NCBI RefSeq assembly: GCF_900566075.1
Contig: NZ_UPHU01000001.1
Coordinates: forward strand, 930,001-994,000
Origin: Mycobacterium pseudokansasii
GTDB lineage: Bacteria; Actinomycetota; Actinomycetes; Mycobacteriales; Mycobacteriaceae
DNA length: 64,000 nucleotides
Direction of reading: 5' to 3'
Made by a program: the position numbers and the translations under genes
Part shown: piece by piece, positions 38,401-46,198 of the stretch
Layout of the letters: each line of letters starts with the position of its first letter
Numbering within the stretch: position 1 is the stretch's first letter
Notes under the pieces: generated by a model
What the model was told of the DNA's origin: nothing
The model's input: the letters and a program-made list of their open reading frames with translations, nothing else
The model's database searches: none

Positions 38401-38678
38401 CACAGCAGGTGCCTGACCAGATCAGTGTCGCGCGGCATCCGGTCCTCCAGAGCGGCCACCGCCGCCACGACCTGGTCGCGGACGCGTTCGCGAAGCTCGC
38501 GGCTGGCGGCGCGGTTGAACGTGATCAGCAGCATCTCGTCGAGGGTGACGTCGGTCTCGGCGAGGTAACGGGTCACCAGAGCGGCCAGCGCGAACGTCTT
38601 GCCGGTGCCCGCGCTGGCCTCCAGCACAATGGTGGCGCCGTGCTCGGGCAGCGGCCCCAGCAGGTCGAAGCGCTCCAT
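35400..38678 (-). CDS. recB: RecBCD exonuclease V, beta subunit
   Basis: 1092 residues from the ATG at 38678 (MERFDLLGPLPEHGATIVLE); the frame extends to 38714 but this start sits in a TGATG overlap with the recC stop. It is a superfamily 1A 3'-5' helicase with Walker A EASAGTGKTFAL (residues 20-31), Walker B ILVDEFQDTDPIQW, and RLTYVALTRAQSQVV. The C-terminal RecB nuclease motif is intact (YLVVDYKTNYLG), with its catalytic Asp and Lys. It degrades and unwinds double-strand ends. No defects seen. Confidence 0.95.
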   Translation of the reverse strand: MERFDLLGPLPEHGATIVLEASAGTGKTFALAALVTRYLAETDVTLDEMLLITFNRAASRELRERVRDQVVAAVAALEDRMPRDTDLVRHLLCSEAERAVRLARLRGALADFDAATIATTHEFCGSVLRSLGVAGDTDSGLALQESLDDLVAEIVDDCYLARFANSDTDPVLTYAQALDLARNVVADPYAQRRPLDPDPDSAAGVRLDFAEQVLDELDRRKRRLRILGYDDLLLRLSKALAAVDSPARGRMRRRWRIVLVDEFQDTDPIQWQVLERAFRGVSTLILIGDPKQAIYGFRGGDIYTYLKAARTADARYTLGVNWRSDGVLVESLQTVLRGAALGHPEIVVHDIEAHHGGHRLQGAPRGAAFRLRVVKRPAVGYDGTANVPIGLLRQHIPADLAGDIASLLCSGARFAGRPVAAGDIAVIVEHHRDARACRDALARAGIPAVYTGDTDVFASRGAKDWLCLLEAFDAPQRSGLVRAAACTMFFGETAETLAAEGDALTDRVAATLREWTDQARLRGVAAVFEAAQLAGMGRRVLGQRGGERHMTDLAHLAQLLHETAHRQRYGLPALRDWLRRQCDDTTRAGEQNRRLDSDAAAVQIMTVFVAKGLQFPIVYVPFMFNRNVRRDDILLYHDDTDTRCLYLGGKNSRSVQELNRAEAARDNIRLTYVALTRAQSQVVAWWAPTIDEVNGGLSRLLRGRGSGDPVVPDRCTPRICDDDAWAVFTRWQDAGGPSVEESTIVSPAAIETSSPADGFAVRHFHRQIDTSWRRTSYSALVRAADASAPSGVTSEPEVDVRDDEVDAVVVAEPGSGADLASPLAAMPSGAAFGSLVHAVLETADPQAVDLAGELEAQVRRHAPWWPVDADTAELATALVPMHDSPLGPLAGGLTLRQIGVRDRLRELDFEIPVAGGDLRSRAPRVSRVSLSDVGELLRVHLPRSDPFWSYADRLTSPGLGGQSLRGYLSGSIDVVLRLPQQRYLVVDYKTNYLGATAADYSVARLTEAMLHSDYPLQALLYVAVLHRFLRWRQPGYDPRRHLGGVLYLFVRGMCGLGTPIRDGHPAGVFGWRAPADLVVALSDLLDDGRRAG

Positions 38679-41600
38679 CAGCCGGTCCTCTCGGCGCCCA
38701 GCAGCGGCAGCCACAACCGGGCCGCCAGCGCACCCAGGCGGGTGTCCTCGCCGGCCATCTCCTCGCCCGGGCGGGGCGAGCCAAGCAGCACAGCGAAGGC
38801 GGGCTTGTCGCCCCAGACCCGTATGTGCGCAGGCTCACGGTCGTCTCCGTCGCGAAACCTGTTGGACTCCCACCGTTCTCGCGCGGCCAATGCGGGCTCG
38901 TCGCCGTCCCGGCGTGCCTGCGCCCACGCGTACGACGTTTTCAGTGGCAGCGGCAACGGCTCGCGCCGGCCCGCGTCGTACAGCGACACCAGATCGCGTA
39001 GGACGGCCACCGGGTCCGGCGGGGGCGCGAATTCCCTTCTGGCGGTGCGGGTCCTGCTGTTCCCGCGGCCGATGCACAGCGCCGCCCAATCGCGGCCCGG
39101 AAGTTGAGCGGCCAACGCGACCAGCCCGATCCATGACGTCAGTACGTGCTTCGGCGCCAGCTTCGAGTACGTCACCGACACCAGATGCTCGCCGTAGACA
39201 GGCGTGACGGTTCCGCTGAGCCGGCGGCCGGCGCCGAGATCGATGTCAATGTCGTGAGCGTCGCCGTCGGCCGCCATGTGTGGCAACGCGACCCGGGCCA
39301 GCTGGCACGCAGAGTCGAGGATTTCCTTCGTCTTGCGCACGCCAATCCGCCCGGGCGGCAGGGTTCCCCGGCGCCATTCGGCGTTGGCGGCCGCATCCGG
39401 ATGCATGCCGCGCAGGATGTCGTGCAGTATCCGGTCGCCTACCGTCCACGCCTGCAGGGCGTTGATCTCGACGGGCATTTCGTCCTCGACGGTGTCGACG
39501 TCCCACGGCAGGGTGACGTCGAGTGCTCGGAAGAATCCTTTGACCGGGTTCTTGAAGAAGTCGAGCAGATCGGCCAGCGTCGCGTCGCCGGCGGGCGGAT
39601 CAGGCAGCCGCTCACCAACGAACGCTACAGGCGCACAGCGCGTTCCGGTGGCCGCTTCGGCGGCCGCGAGCGCAGCAGGGTCAAAGGTGAACGGTGTGGC
39701 GGGCACCAGTGCCCCGGGTGTGACGTTCTTGCGGTCGAAGGGCTGCAACGGGTGTCTGGTGAGGATCTGCCGCCGAACCGGCGCTACCGTCGTGCGATCC
39801 AGCGCGTCGAGCAGCTCGGCCAGCGGCACGGCCGGCGGACGCGGCTGCCCGGTGTGCTCGTCAGCGCCGGTGTAGGTGATCACCAATGTCTCGGTGGCCG
39901 AACCGATGGCGTCAAGCAGTAACTGGCGATCCTCGGAGCGGACGTCACGCTCACCTGTCATCGGTGCGCGCGCCAGCATGTCGTCACCGTCGGGTGCGCG
40001 GTGCCGCGGGAAGATCCCGTCGTCGAGGCCGACCAGGCATACCACCCGATGCGGCACCGATCGCATCGGCACCATGGTGCACACGGTCAGGGTGCCGGTA
40101 CGAAAGTTGGCCCGGGTGGGACGTCCGCCCAGTGATGCGTCCAGTAGCGCCGACACGTCGGGCAGCCGTAGCAGGGTGGACGCGCGGGCGCCGGCTTGCG
40201 CGCGGACGTCGGCGAATTCCCGATGTAGCTGCGCCTGCTGCCAATCCTCATCGGAGCGGGTGAGTAGACCGACCCCGTCCGTCAATGCATCCAGCCAGTC
40301 GGTCAACGGCATTGCGCCACTGAGTCGTTCGACCACGTGATGCAACCGCGCGACGCACTCGGCCAGGCGTCCCGCCAAGTCCACCCGGTTGCTGCCGACG
40401 TCGTCGAGGGGTAGCGCGGTGTCCAGCCACGCCCGCGAGTCGTCCGACATGGCCACGCCGGTGAGGATGCGGTCGATGCCGAACCGCCAGGTGTTGTGCA
40501 GGAATCGCTCCAGGCCGTACGGCCGGCGATGGTGCCGGTCGAATCCCCACCGGATGTTGGACTGGCGCACCCAGTCGGTGATCACGTCGAGATCGTCGTC
40601 GCTGAAACCGAAGCGGGCGCGCACCGGGGCGGCGTGCGCGAGGTTGAGCACCTGGCTGGCGGTGGCACGACTGCCCGCAATGCCGAGCAGTTCGGCGGCG
40701 ACGCCGAGCAGCGGATTGGTCTGGGTGAGCGCGCGGTCGGCGAGCCTGACCCGAAGCCGGTGCGCCGGATGCCCGGTACCGGCGACCTCACCCAGCCCGA
40801 AGCCGGCCACGATCAGCGGCGCGTAGGTCTCGATATCGGGACACATCACCACCACGTCGCGCGGTTCCAGGGCCGGGTCGTCCTCCAGCAGGCCCAGCAG
40901 CACCTCGCGCAGTACGTCGACCTGCCTGGCCGGTCCGTGACAGGCGTGGACCTGCACCGAGCGGTCGCCGACGGCCAGCCGCCGTCCGTCCGGGCGCGTC
41001 GCGTTGGCGGCGATGTCGGTTTGCAGCCAGCCCAGCAACGTGTCGGATTTGGTTGCCCCGCCGAGGAATTCATCGGTCGCCGGAGCGGCCGGCAGCGCCC
41101 GTTGCAGCTCCCGCAGGTCGCGCCCGAGGGTTTGCAGCAGCGGATGCCGGGCAGCGTGCCCGCTGGTGTCCTGACGTCGTGGCACCGCGCCGTGGACACC
41201 GGCGAGCGCTTGCCACAGGTCGTCACTGGGGTGCGGCAGCCACAGGTGCAGATCGTGATGAGTGGCCAGCGCGCCGAGCAGCTGCACGTCGGTGCACGCC
41301 AGCCGGGTGTGCCCGAAAAGCGACAGCCGCGCCGGCAGGTCGGCCGGGCCTGCGGTCAGCCGGGCCACGGTCTGTTCGTGCCGGATGTGCGGCGGATCGG
41401 CTGCGACCGCGGCGACCAACGCCCGCCACAATTCGGGTTGCCACGCCAGGTCGGCGTCCACGTCGTCGAAGTGCCCGTCCAGCCAGCCGGCGAGCAGCCA
41501 AGGACGCTGCCGGGCGTAGCAGGCGAACAGCCCGGCCAGGCGGCGCGCCACCGAATAGCGGCGACCGCGGCGCAACTCTGCCTCGACGGCGTCGGTGTCG

Positions 41601-41962
41601 AAGTGGCCCAAATGCGTTGCCAGTGGGCGGCACCACGGCTCGTCGAGGACGGAGTCGATCACCTCCAGCAGCGGCCACGTCATGGCCTCCGGCGACCACG
41701 GGTCAGTGTCGGCGGTCCCGGTGATCTCGGCGATCAACGACTGCGGGCTGCGGAATGCGACGCCGGCGCACACTCCGTCCCCGTGGGCACCGCGGCTGCC
41801 CAACACATGCGACAGGTGCTGGCTCAACCAGCGTTCCATGCCGCGGGCCGCCACCAGCACCAGCTCCGATGCGAACGGGTCGGGCAGCGGGGCGGCCAGC
41901 AGGGCGCCGAGTCCGTCGGCAAGCAGGTCGGTGCGCTCGGCACGGTGGAGATGAAGTGCCAT
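38678..41962 (-). CDS. recC: RecBCD exonuclease V, gamma subunit
   Basis: 1094 residues from the ATG at 41962 (MALHLHRAERTDLLADGLGA), close to the 1097 I recall for M. tuberculosis. The open frame runs 500 bases further upstream, but that extension is Arg/Pro-rich and overlaps the methyltransferase relic region. RecC is an inactive helicase-like and nuclease-like scaffold that reads Chi-type sites. Recognisable pieces are LSLFGHTRLACTDVQLLGAL, VVMCPDIETYAPLIVAGF and RVVCLVGLDDGIFPRH. It is the first gene of the recCBD operon. Confidence 0.93.
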   Translation of the reverse strand: MALHLHRAERTDLLADGLGALLAAPLPDPFASELVLVAARGMERWLSQHLSHVLGSRGAHGDGVCAGVAFRSPQSLIAEITGTADTDPWSPEAMTWPLLEVIDSVLDEPWCRPLATHLGHFDTDAVEAELRRGRRYSVARRLAGLFACYARQRPWLLAGWLDGHFDDVDADLAWQPELWRALVAAVAADPPHIRHEQTVARLTAGPADLPARLSLFGHTRLACTDVQLLGALATHHDLHLWLPHPSDDLWQALAGVHGAVPRRQDTSGHAARHPLLQTLGRDLRELQRALPAAPATDEFLGGATKSDTLLGWLQTDIAANATRPDGRRLAVGDRSVQVHACHGPARQVDVLREVLLGLLEDDPALEPRDVVVMCPDIETYAPLIVAGFGLGEVAGTGHPAHRLRVRLADRALTQTNPLLGVAAELLGIAGSRATASQVLNLAHAAPVRARFGFSDDDLDVITDWVRQSNIRWGFDRHHRRPYGLERFLHNTWRFGIDRILTGVAMSDDSRAWLDTALPLDDVGSNRVDLAGRLAECVARLHHVVERLSGAMPLTDWLDALTDGVGLLTRSDEDWQQAQLHREFADVRAQAGARASTLLRLPDVSALLDASLGGRPTRANFRTGTLTVCTMVPMRSVPHRVVCLVGLDDGIFPRHRAPDGDDMLARAPMTGERDVRSEDRQLLLDAIGSATETLVITYTGADEHTGQPRPPAVPLAELLDALDRTTVAPVRRQILTRHPLQPFDRKNVTPGALVPATPFTFDPAALAAAEAATGTRCAPVAFVGERLPDPPAGDATLADLLDFFKNPVKGFFRALDVTLPWDVDTVEDEMPVEINALQAWTVGDRILHDILRGMHPDAAANAEWRRGTLPPGRIGVRKTKEILDSACQLARVALPHMAADGDAHDIDIDLGAGRRLSGTVTPVYGEHLVSVTYSKLAPKHVLTSWIGLVALAAQLPGRDWAALCIGRGNSRTRTARREFAPPPDPVAVLRDLVSLYDAGRREPLPLPLKTSYAWAQARRDGDEPALAARERWESNRFRDGDDREPAHIRVWGDKPAFAVLLGSPRPGEEMAGEDTRLGALAARLWLPLLGAERTG

Positions 41963-42189
41963 CGCGGGCCACCATAGCCCGCCGGACCGACGCCGATGGC
42001 ACCATGGGGCGCATGGAAACCTGCGACGACTTCGTCGTCGTGACTGATCGCCGTGCGGTACCGGGGCCCGCTGTGGGTGACCAGGACAGGGCCCGGGGCG
42101 TTTCTGGCGCCCCCGACAACCGGCTGGTCGCGTACCAGCTCGGCGTTGGCTGTCCGGCTGGTCGGCCGCGCGCGCCGATCCGGGCGCAG

Positions 42190-42735
42190 GTGATGCGCCG
42201 CGGCCACCAAGCCGACTATGGATACGACGGGTCCTTCGGCACCTTTTCGGCGACAACGCAGTTGGCAGGTGTCGGTGTTCAGGTCGCTGTGTTCGCCGCG
42301 GCGGCGGGGCATCAGCCTTGCCCGGGGTAACCGCGTGGCGGCAACAAAATCTGGGTTTGGGATCGCATTCTCGACGAGCTGGCCTTGCGTGGCGACGAGA
42401 CTGTGCTCGACCTCGGCTGTGGACGCGGTGCGGTGCTGCTGGCGGCGGCCAAGCGGCTGCCACACGGCCGCGCGATCGGTGTCGACTTGTGGCGTGCCGA
42501 TCAGACGGACAATTCGCGGGAGGCCACGTTGGCCAATGCGGCGGTGGAGGACGTCGCCGATCGGATCGAGTTGCGCACCGCCGACATGACCGCGCTGCCG
42601 TCGGCCGACGATAGCGTCGACGTGGTGGTCAGCAGCCTGGCCATGCACAACATTGCCACCCGTGCCGGTCGGCGTATGTGGTACGGGGGGCCGTGGTTTT
42701 CCACGCGCCTGGTCGCCGCCACGAAACCTCGGTGA
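42190..42735 (+). pseudogene. Broken SAM-dependent methyltransferase gene
   Basis: In one plus-strand frame, GYDGSFGTFSATTQLAGVGV is followed by an in-frame TAA (42328-42330), then NKIWVWDRILDELALRGDET, VLDLGCGRGAVLLAA (SAM-binding motif I), RIELRTADMTALPSADDSVD and VVVSSLAMHNI, ending early in unrelated sequence after TRAGRR. A class I methyltransferase of this kind normally continues for 60 or more residues with the final beta strands. The gene thus has a stop in the middle and a lost C-terminus. The 5' limit is not clear. An open frame from 42385 could still yield a fragment containing the SAM motif but not a whole domain. Confidence 0.7.
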
Positions 42736-42749
42736 CGCATGCTAGGTCG

Positions 42750-43208
42750 ATGAACAGATCCCGCATTACCGAACAGATCGTCTTGGCCCGCCTGTCCACA
42801 GGGCTCAGCTGGCAGGAACTGGCCGACGCCATCGGCAGACCGGTGGTGTGGACGACGTCGGCGCTACTTGGACAGCACCCTATTCCCGCCGAACTGGGCA
42901 CGGTCCTGGTCGAGATGCTGGGTCTTGACGCGTCGGCGGTGCCCGTGCTGGCCGCTCCGCCGATGCGCGGCGGTCTGCCCACCGCGGTGCCCACCGACCC
43001 CACGATCTACCGCTTCTACGAAGCGCTGCAGGTCTACGGGGGAGCCATCAAGGAATTGATCCACGAGAAGTTCGGCGACGGCATCATGAGTGCCATCAAC
43101 TTCAGCGTCGAAGTGCAGCGGCAGACACATTCCTCAGGTGACCGGGTGGTTGTGACATTCGATGGGAAATTCCTTCCCTATCAATGGGTTTCGGCTGATG
43201 AGCAGTGA
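42750..43208 (+). CDS. cynS: Cyanase (cyanate hydratase)
   Basis: 152 residues from the ATG at 42750, the usual length. Catalytic Arg88, Glu91 and Ser114 are present in PTIYRFYEALQVYGGAIKEL and GIMSAINFSV; with an offset of eight they correspond to Arg96, Glu99 and Ser122 of the E. coli enzyme. The N-terminal helical domain has TGLSWQELADAIGRPVVWTT, and the C-terminus ends in GDRVVVTFDGKFLPYQW. It converts cyanate and bicarbonate to ammonia and CO2 in a decameric cytoplasmic enzyme, giving cyanate detoxification and a nitrogen source. No carbonic anhydrase or transporter gene is adjacent. It converges with the next gene. Confidence 0.93.
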   Translation: MNRSRITEQIVLARLSTGLSWQELADAIGRPVVWTTSALLGQHPIPAELGTVLVEMLGLDASAVPVLAAPPMRGGLPTAVPTDPTIYRFYEALQVYGGAIKELIHEKFGDGIMSAINFSVEVQRQTHSSGDRVVVTFDGKFLPYQWVSADEQ

Positions 43209-43216
43209 AAGAGCGT

Positions 43217-43696
43217 TCAGCTGGTGAGCACTTGTGGTGAGAGTTCTTTGAGCATTGCGTTGGCCCAACGCATCTGGCGAAGTGTCTGCGGATGGCAGCG
43301 CGACGTCAGCTCCAGCAGTTCGAGATCCTTCGCCGCCTGCGCGGCCTGGCCCAGCAGCTCCCAGTCCAGGGATGCGCCCGCGGCGATCCGGTGTATTCGC
43401 CGCAGGTCGGCGAGTAGCAACAGGGCCGGTTCCGGGCGGTGTCGCAGCATGCCGCTCATCCGAGTCTGCGCAAAGCCGGTCAATGCGCGGGTATGCGGGT
43501 CGGCGGACAGCCGCAGCCCGTAGTGGCGGCCATGCTTGGCCAGCTCTTCGAGGTGATGCAGCGACCAGCCGGCCTGGTCGTGCGCCAGCTGATAGATGTC
43601 CTGGTCGCTGCGGTGGCGTGCGGCCATCACGTTGAACCGGTGAGCGAGTTTGCGCTCAGAGCGATGCAATTCGCGGATGGCGAGCTTGAGCTTCAC
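43217..43696 (-). CDS. Hypothetical protein coupled to the molybdopterin oxidoreductase
   Basis: 159 residues from the GTG at 43696, which overlaps the oxidoreductase stop by four bases, so the two are translated as a pair. It is helical and basic near the N-terminus (LKLAIRELHRSERKLAHRFN), with an HxxHHLEELAKHGRHYG segment and no Cys, signal or membrane part. A small coupled partner of a molybdoenzyme may be a chaperone or assembly factor, but the sequence does not resemble NarJ/TorD types I know. Function unknown. Confidence 0.6.
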   Translation of the reverse strand: MKLKLAIRELHRSERKLAHRFNVMAARHRSDQDIYQLAHDQAGWSLHHLEELAKHGRHYGLRLSADPHTRALTGFAQTRMSGMLRHRPEPALLLLADLRRIHRIAAGASLDWELLGQAAQAAKDLELLELTSRCHPQTLRQMRWANAMLKELSPQVLTS

Positions 43697-46149
43697 GACG
43701 CACCGCCACTGACCAGGGCTTCGGCTGCGCGAGCCGCGGTTCCGCCCACCGTATCGGGCACCGCGCCGCCGACCGGCGCCGGCGCCGCCGTGGTCGGCGC
43801 ATATGCCGCACCACCGGTTCCGGCGCGCAGCCGCCGCAGCCTTGCGGCCGCGGTCTTGTAGATCGGTTGTTTGGACACCGGATCCCAATCGGTCAGGGTG
43901 AGCTCATTGGCGGCTCGATGATGACCATGGTCATGGGCCTCCTCGGCGTCCCAATAGCCGTAATGGAACGGCACGAACAACACGCCGTGGCGGATGCCGC
44001 TGATCCGGGCGGCGCAGCGCACGCTGCCACGCGGGGTGCTCACCTCGACGGTATCGCCCTCCGCGATGCCGAGCCGGCCCGCGTCGCGCTGCGAGACTTC
44101 CACCCACACCTCGGGTGCCGCGTCTTGAAGTTGCGGTGCCCGAGCCGTTTTGGTGCGGGTATGGAAGTGGTAAAGGGTGCGGCCGGTGATCAACGCGAAC
44201 GGGAACTCGGCAGTGATCGGCTCGTGCGGCGGAATGTATTCGGCCGCTTTGATAATGGCTTTGCCGTACGGGTTCATCGCGCGGTATTCGGTGGGCTCCA
44301 GCGGAGCGCCGGTGATCAGGTCCTTGCCGTAAGCCTCGCAGTAGTCGGGATGCGCCCAGAATCGGGCATCGATGTATAACCGTTCGATACCGTCGGGATG
44401 CTCTGCGTTACAGGGCCATTGGATGCCGCTGCCGCCGCGTAGCTTGTCGTAGCTCAGGCCGGTGTAGTCGCAGGGTCGTCCGGCGCTGCACTTCTTCCAC
44501 GCTTCGAACGCCGATTCGGGATCGGTCCACCACACCAGCGGTTGGCCGTCCTTGTTGCGAAAGTCCATGCGCCGCGCGTAGTCGAGAAAGATGTCCAGGT
44601 CGCTACGCGCGAACCCTGGTGGCTCGACGGCCTTTTCGGATAGGTGAACGGTGCGGTCGGCATTGGTGAACGTTCCCGTCTTCTCGCCCCACGCGGCGGC
44701 CGGCAATACCACGTCCGCCAGCTCGGCCGTCTCCGTCATGAAGATGTCTTCGACGACGAGGAACAGTCGTTTCTGGGCCAGGATGTCGCGGATCCGCGAG
44801 AGTTCCGGCAGCGACACCGCCGGATTGGTGGCGGTAACCCACAGCATCCGAAGCGTGCCCTCTTCGGCATAGCGGAACATCTGCATCGCGTGCGTGGGCG
44901 GAGCATAGTGCGGGATCTGTTGTGGCTCAAGGTTCCACACCCGGGCCAAGTCGGCAATGTGGTCGTCGTTGGACCAGTTGCGGAAGCCGGGCAGATCCCC
45001 GTCGGCGCCGCACTCGCGAGTGTTTTCGGCCGTCGGTTGCCCGTTCATCTGCAAGATGCCGCAGCCCGGTTTTCCGAGCATGCCGCGCACCAGGTGGATG
45101 TTGTTGACCTGGACCGCTGCCGCAGTGGCTTGATGGGACTGGTAGAAGCCCTGCAGCACAGTGGACAGCAGTCGCTCGGCGGTGCCGAGAAGCCTTGCCG
45201 CGCGGCGGATGTCGTCGGCGTCGACGCCGCAGATCTCGGCAGCGTGCTGTGCGGGGAACTCCGCCACTCGGCTGCGCAGCTCGTCGAAGCCGACGGTGTG
45301 CGCGTCGATGTAGTCGCGGTCGACCCAGTCGTGCGCGATGATCTCGTGCAGCAACCCGTTCATGAGCGCCACATTCGTGCCCGGTAGCGGCGCCAGGTGC
45401 ACCGTGGCCTGCTGGGCCACCGGGGTGAGACGGGGATCGACGCACACGATGGCGGGGGGCGTGTCGCCGGCCAGCCGGTCGAGCATCCGCGCCCACAGCA
45501 CGGTCTGCGTCTCGGCCACGTTGTGCCCGAACAGCGCGATGACGTCGGCATGGTCGACGTCGGTATACGACCCGGGCTGGCCGTCGCAGCCGAATGTCTC
45601 CTTCAGCGCCTCCGCAGCCGTTGCGGTGCAGAGCCGGGTGTTGCCGTCGACATGGTTGGTGCCGATAGCGCCGTGCGCGATGATGGCCTGGGTGTAGTAC
45701 TCCTCGAGGAACAGCTGGCCGGAGGTATAGAACCCGATCGCGCCGGGGCCGTGGCTGTCCAGCAGCTCCCGGCTGTGCTGCACGATCGCGTCCATGGCGG
45801 TGTCCCAGTCGCACGGTCGCAATTGGCCGTGTCGGCGGATCAGCGGTGTGGTGAGGCGGTCCGGCGACGCAGTGGCCTGCCAGCCGAACAGGTCTTTGGG
45901 GTCGAGGCGCCCATGGTTCACCCGGTCGACGGCGCGCCCGCGGACACCGACGATGCGCCCATCCTTGACGGCGATGTCCAGGCCGTCGCCGTTGGAGTGC
46001 AACACCGCAGCCGACTGCACCCACTGATCAACCGATTCCGGGTCCAGGCCGTCGGCCAAGTATTGATCGACGCGCTGCGGCCAGTCCTGGCCGGTTCCGT
46101 AGGGGGTCCTGGTTCCCCAGGGCTGGGCGATCCGGTCCGGCGTAGCCAT
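43693..46149 (-). CDS. Molybdopterin oxidoreductase without the N-terminal Fe-S cysteines
   Basis: 818 residues of the DMSO reductase/NasA-like superfamily. Molybdopterin-binding parts are visible: GFYTSGQLFLEEYYTQAIIA, NHVDGNTRLCTATAAEALKE (probable Mo-ligand Cys), and VLWARMLDRL; later come ELADVVLPAAAWGEKTGTFT and the C-terminal domain PFALITGRTLYHFHT. At the place of the usual Cys-x2-Cys-x3-Cys cluster motif the protein reads SAAVLHSNGDGLD, and the later Cys position reads GRLDPKDL, so a [4Fe-4S] centre of the normal kind cannot be bound. M. tuberculosis Rv0197 is a likely relative from memory. Electron donor and substrate are unknown. It is followed by a coupled 159-residue gene; cynS lies convergent beyond. 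Confidence 0.8.
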   Translation of the reverse strand: MATPDRIAQPWGTRTPYGTGQDWPQRVDQYLADGLDPESVDQWVQSAAVLHSNGDGLDIAVKDGRIVGVRGRAVDRVNHGRLDPKDLFGWQATASPDRLTTPLIRRHGQLRPCDWDTAMDAIVQHSRELLDSHGPGAIGFYTSGQLFLEEYYTQAIIAHGAIGTNHVDGNTRLCTATAAEALKETFGCDGQPGSYTDVDHADVIALFGHNVAETQTVLWARMLDRLAGDTPPAIVCVDPRLTPVAQQATVHLAPLPGTNVALMNGLLHEIIAHDWVDRDYIDAHTVGFDELRSRVAEFPAQHAAEICGVDADDIRRAARLLGTAERLLSTVLQGFYQSHQATAAAVQVNNIHLVRGMLGKPGCGILQMNGQPTAENTRECGADGDLPGFRNWSNDDHIADLARVWNLEPQQIPHYAPPTHAMQMFRYAEEGTLRMLWVTATNPAVSLPELSRIRDILAQKRLFLVVEDIFMTETAELADVVLPAAAWGEKTGTFTNADRTVHLSEKAVEPPGFARSDLDIFLDYARRMDFRNKDGQPLVWWTDPESAFEAWKKCSAGRPCDYTGLSYDKLRGGSGIQWPCNAEHPDGIERLYIDARFWAHPDYCEAYGKDLITGAPLEPTEYRAMNPYGKAIIKAAEYIPPHEPITAEFPFALITGRTLYHFHTRTKTARAPQLQDAAPEVWVEVSQRDAGRLGIAEGDTVEVSTPRGSVRCAARISGIRHGVLFVPFHYGYWDAEEAHDHGHHRAANELTLTDWDPVSKQPIYKTAAARLRRLRAGTGGAAYAPTTAAPAPVGGAVPDTVGGTAARAAEALVSGGAS

Positions 46150-46198
46150 GGGCGGATAGTTACCCGGCGATGAGAATTCGAAACGCCGCGGTTGTTAG

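Noticed and set aside
41963..42462. Long N-terminal extension of recC to 42463
   Set aside because: It is Arg/Pro-rich, antisense to the methyltransferase relic, and unlike any RecC; the ATG at 41962 gives the expected length.
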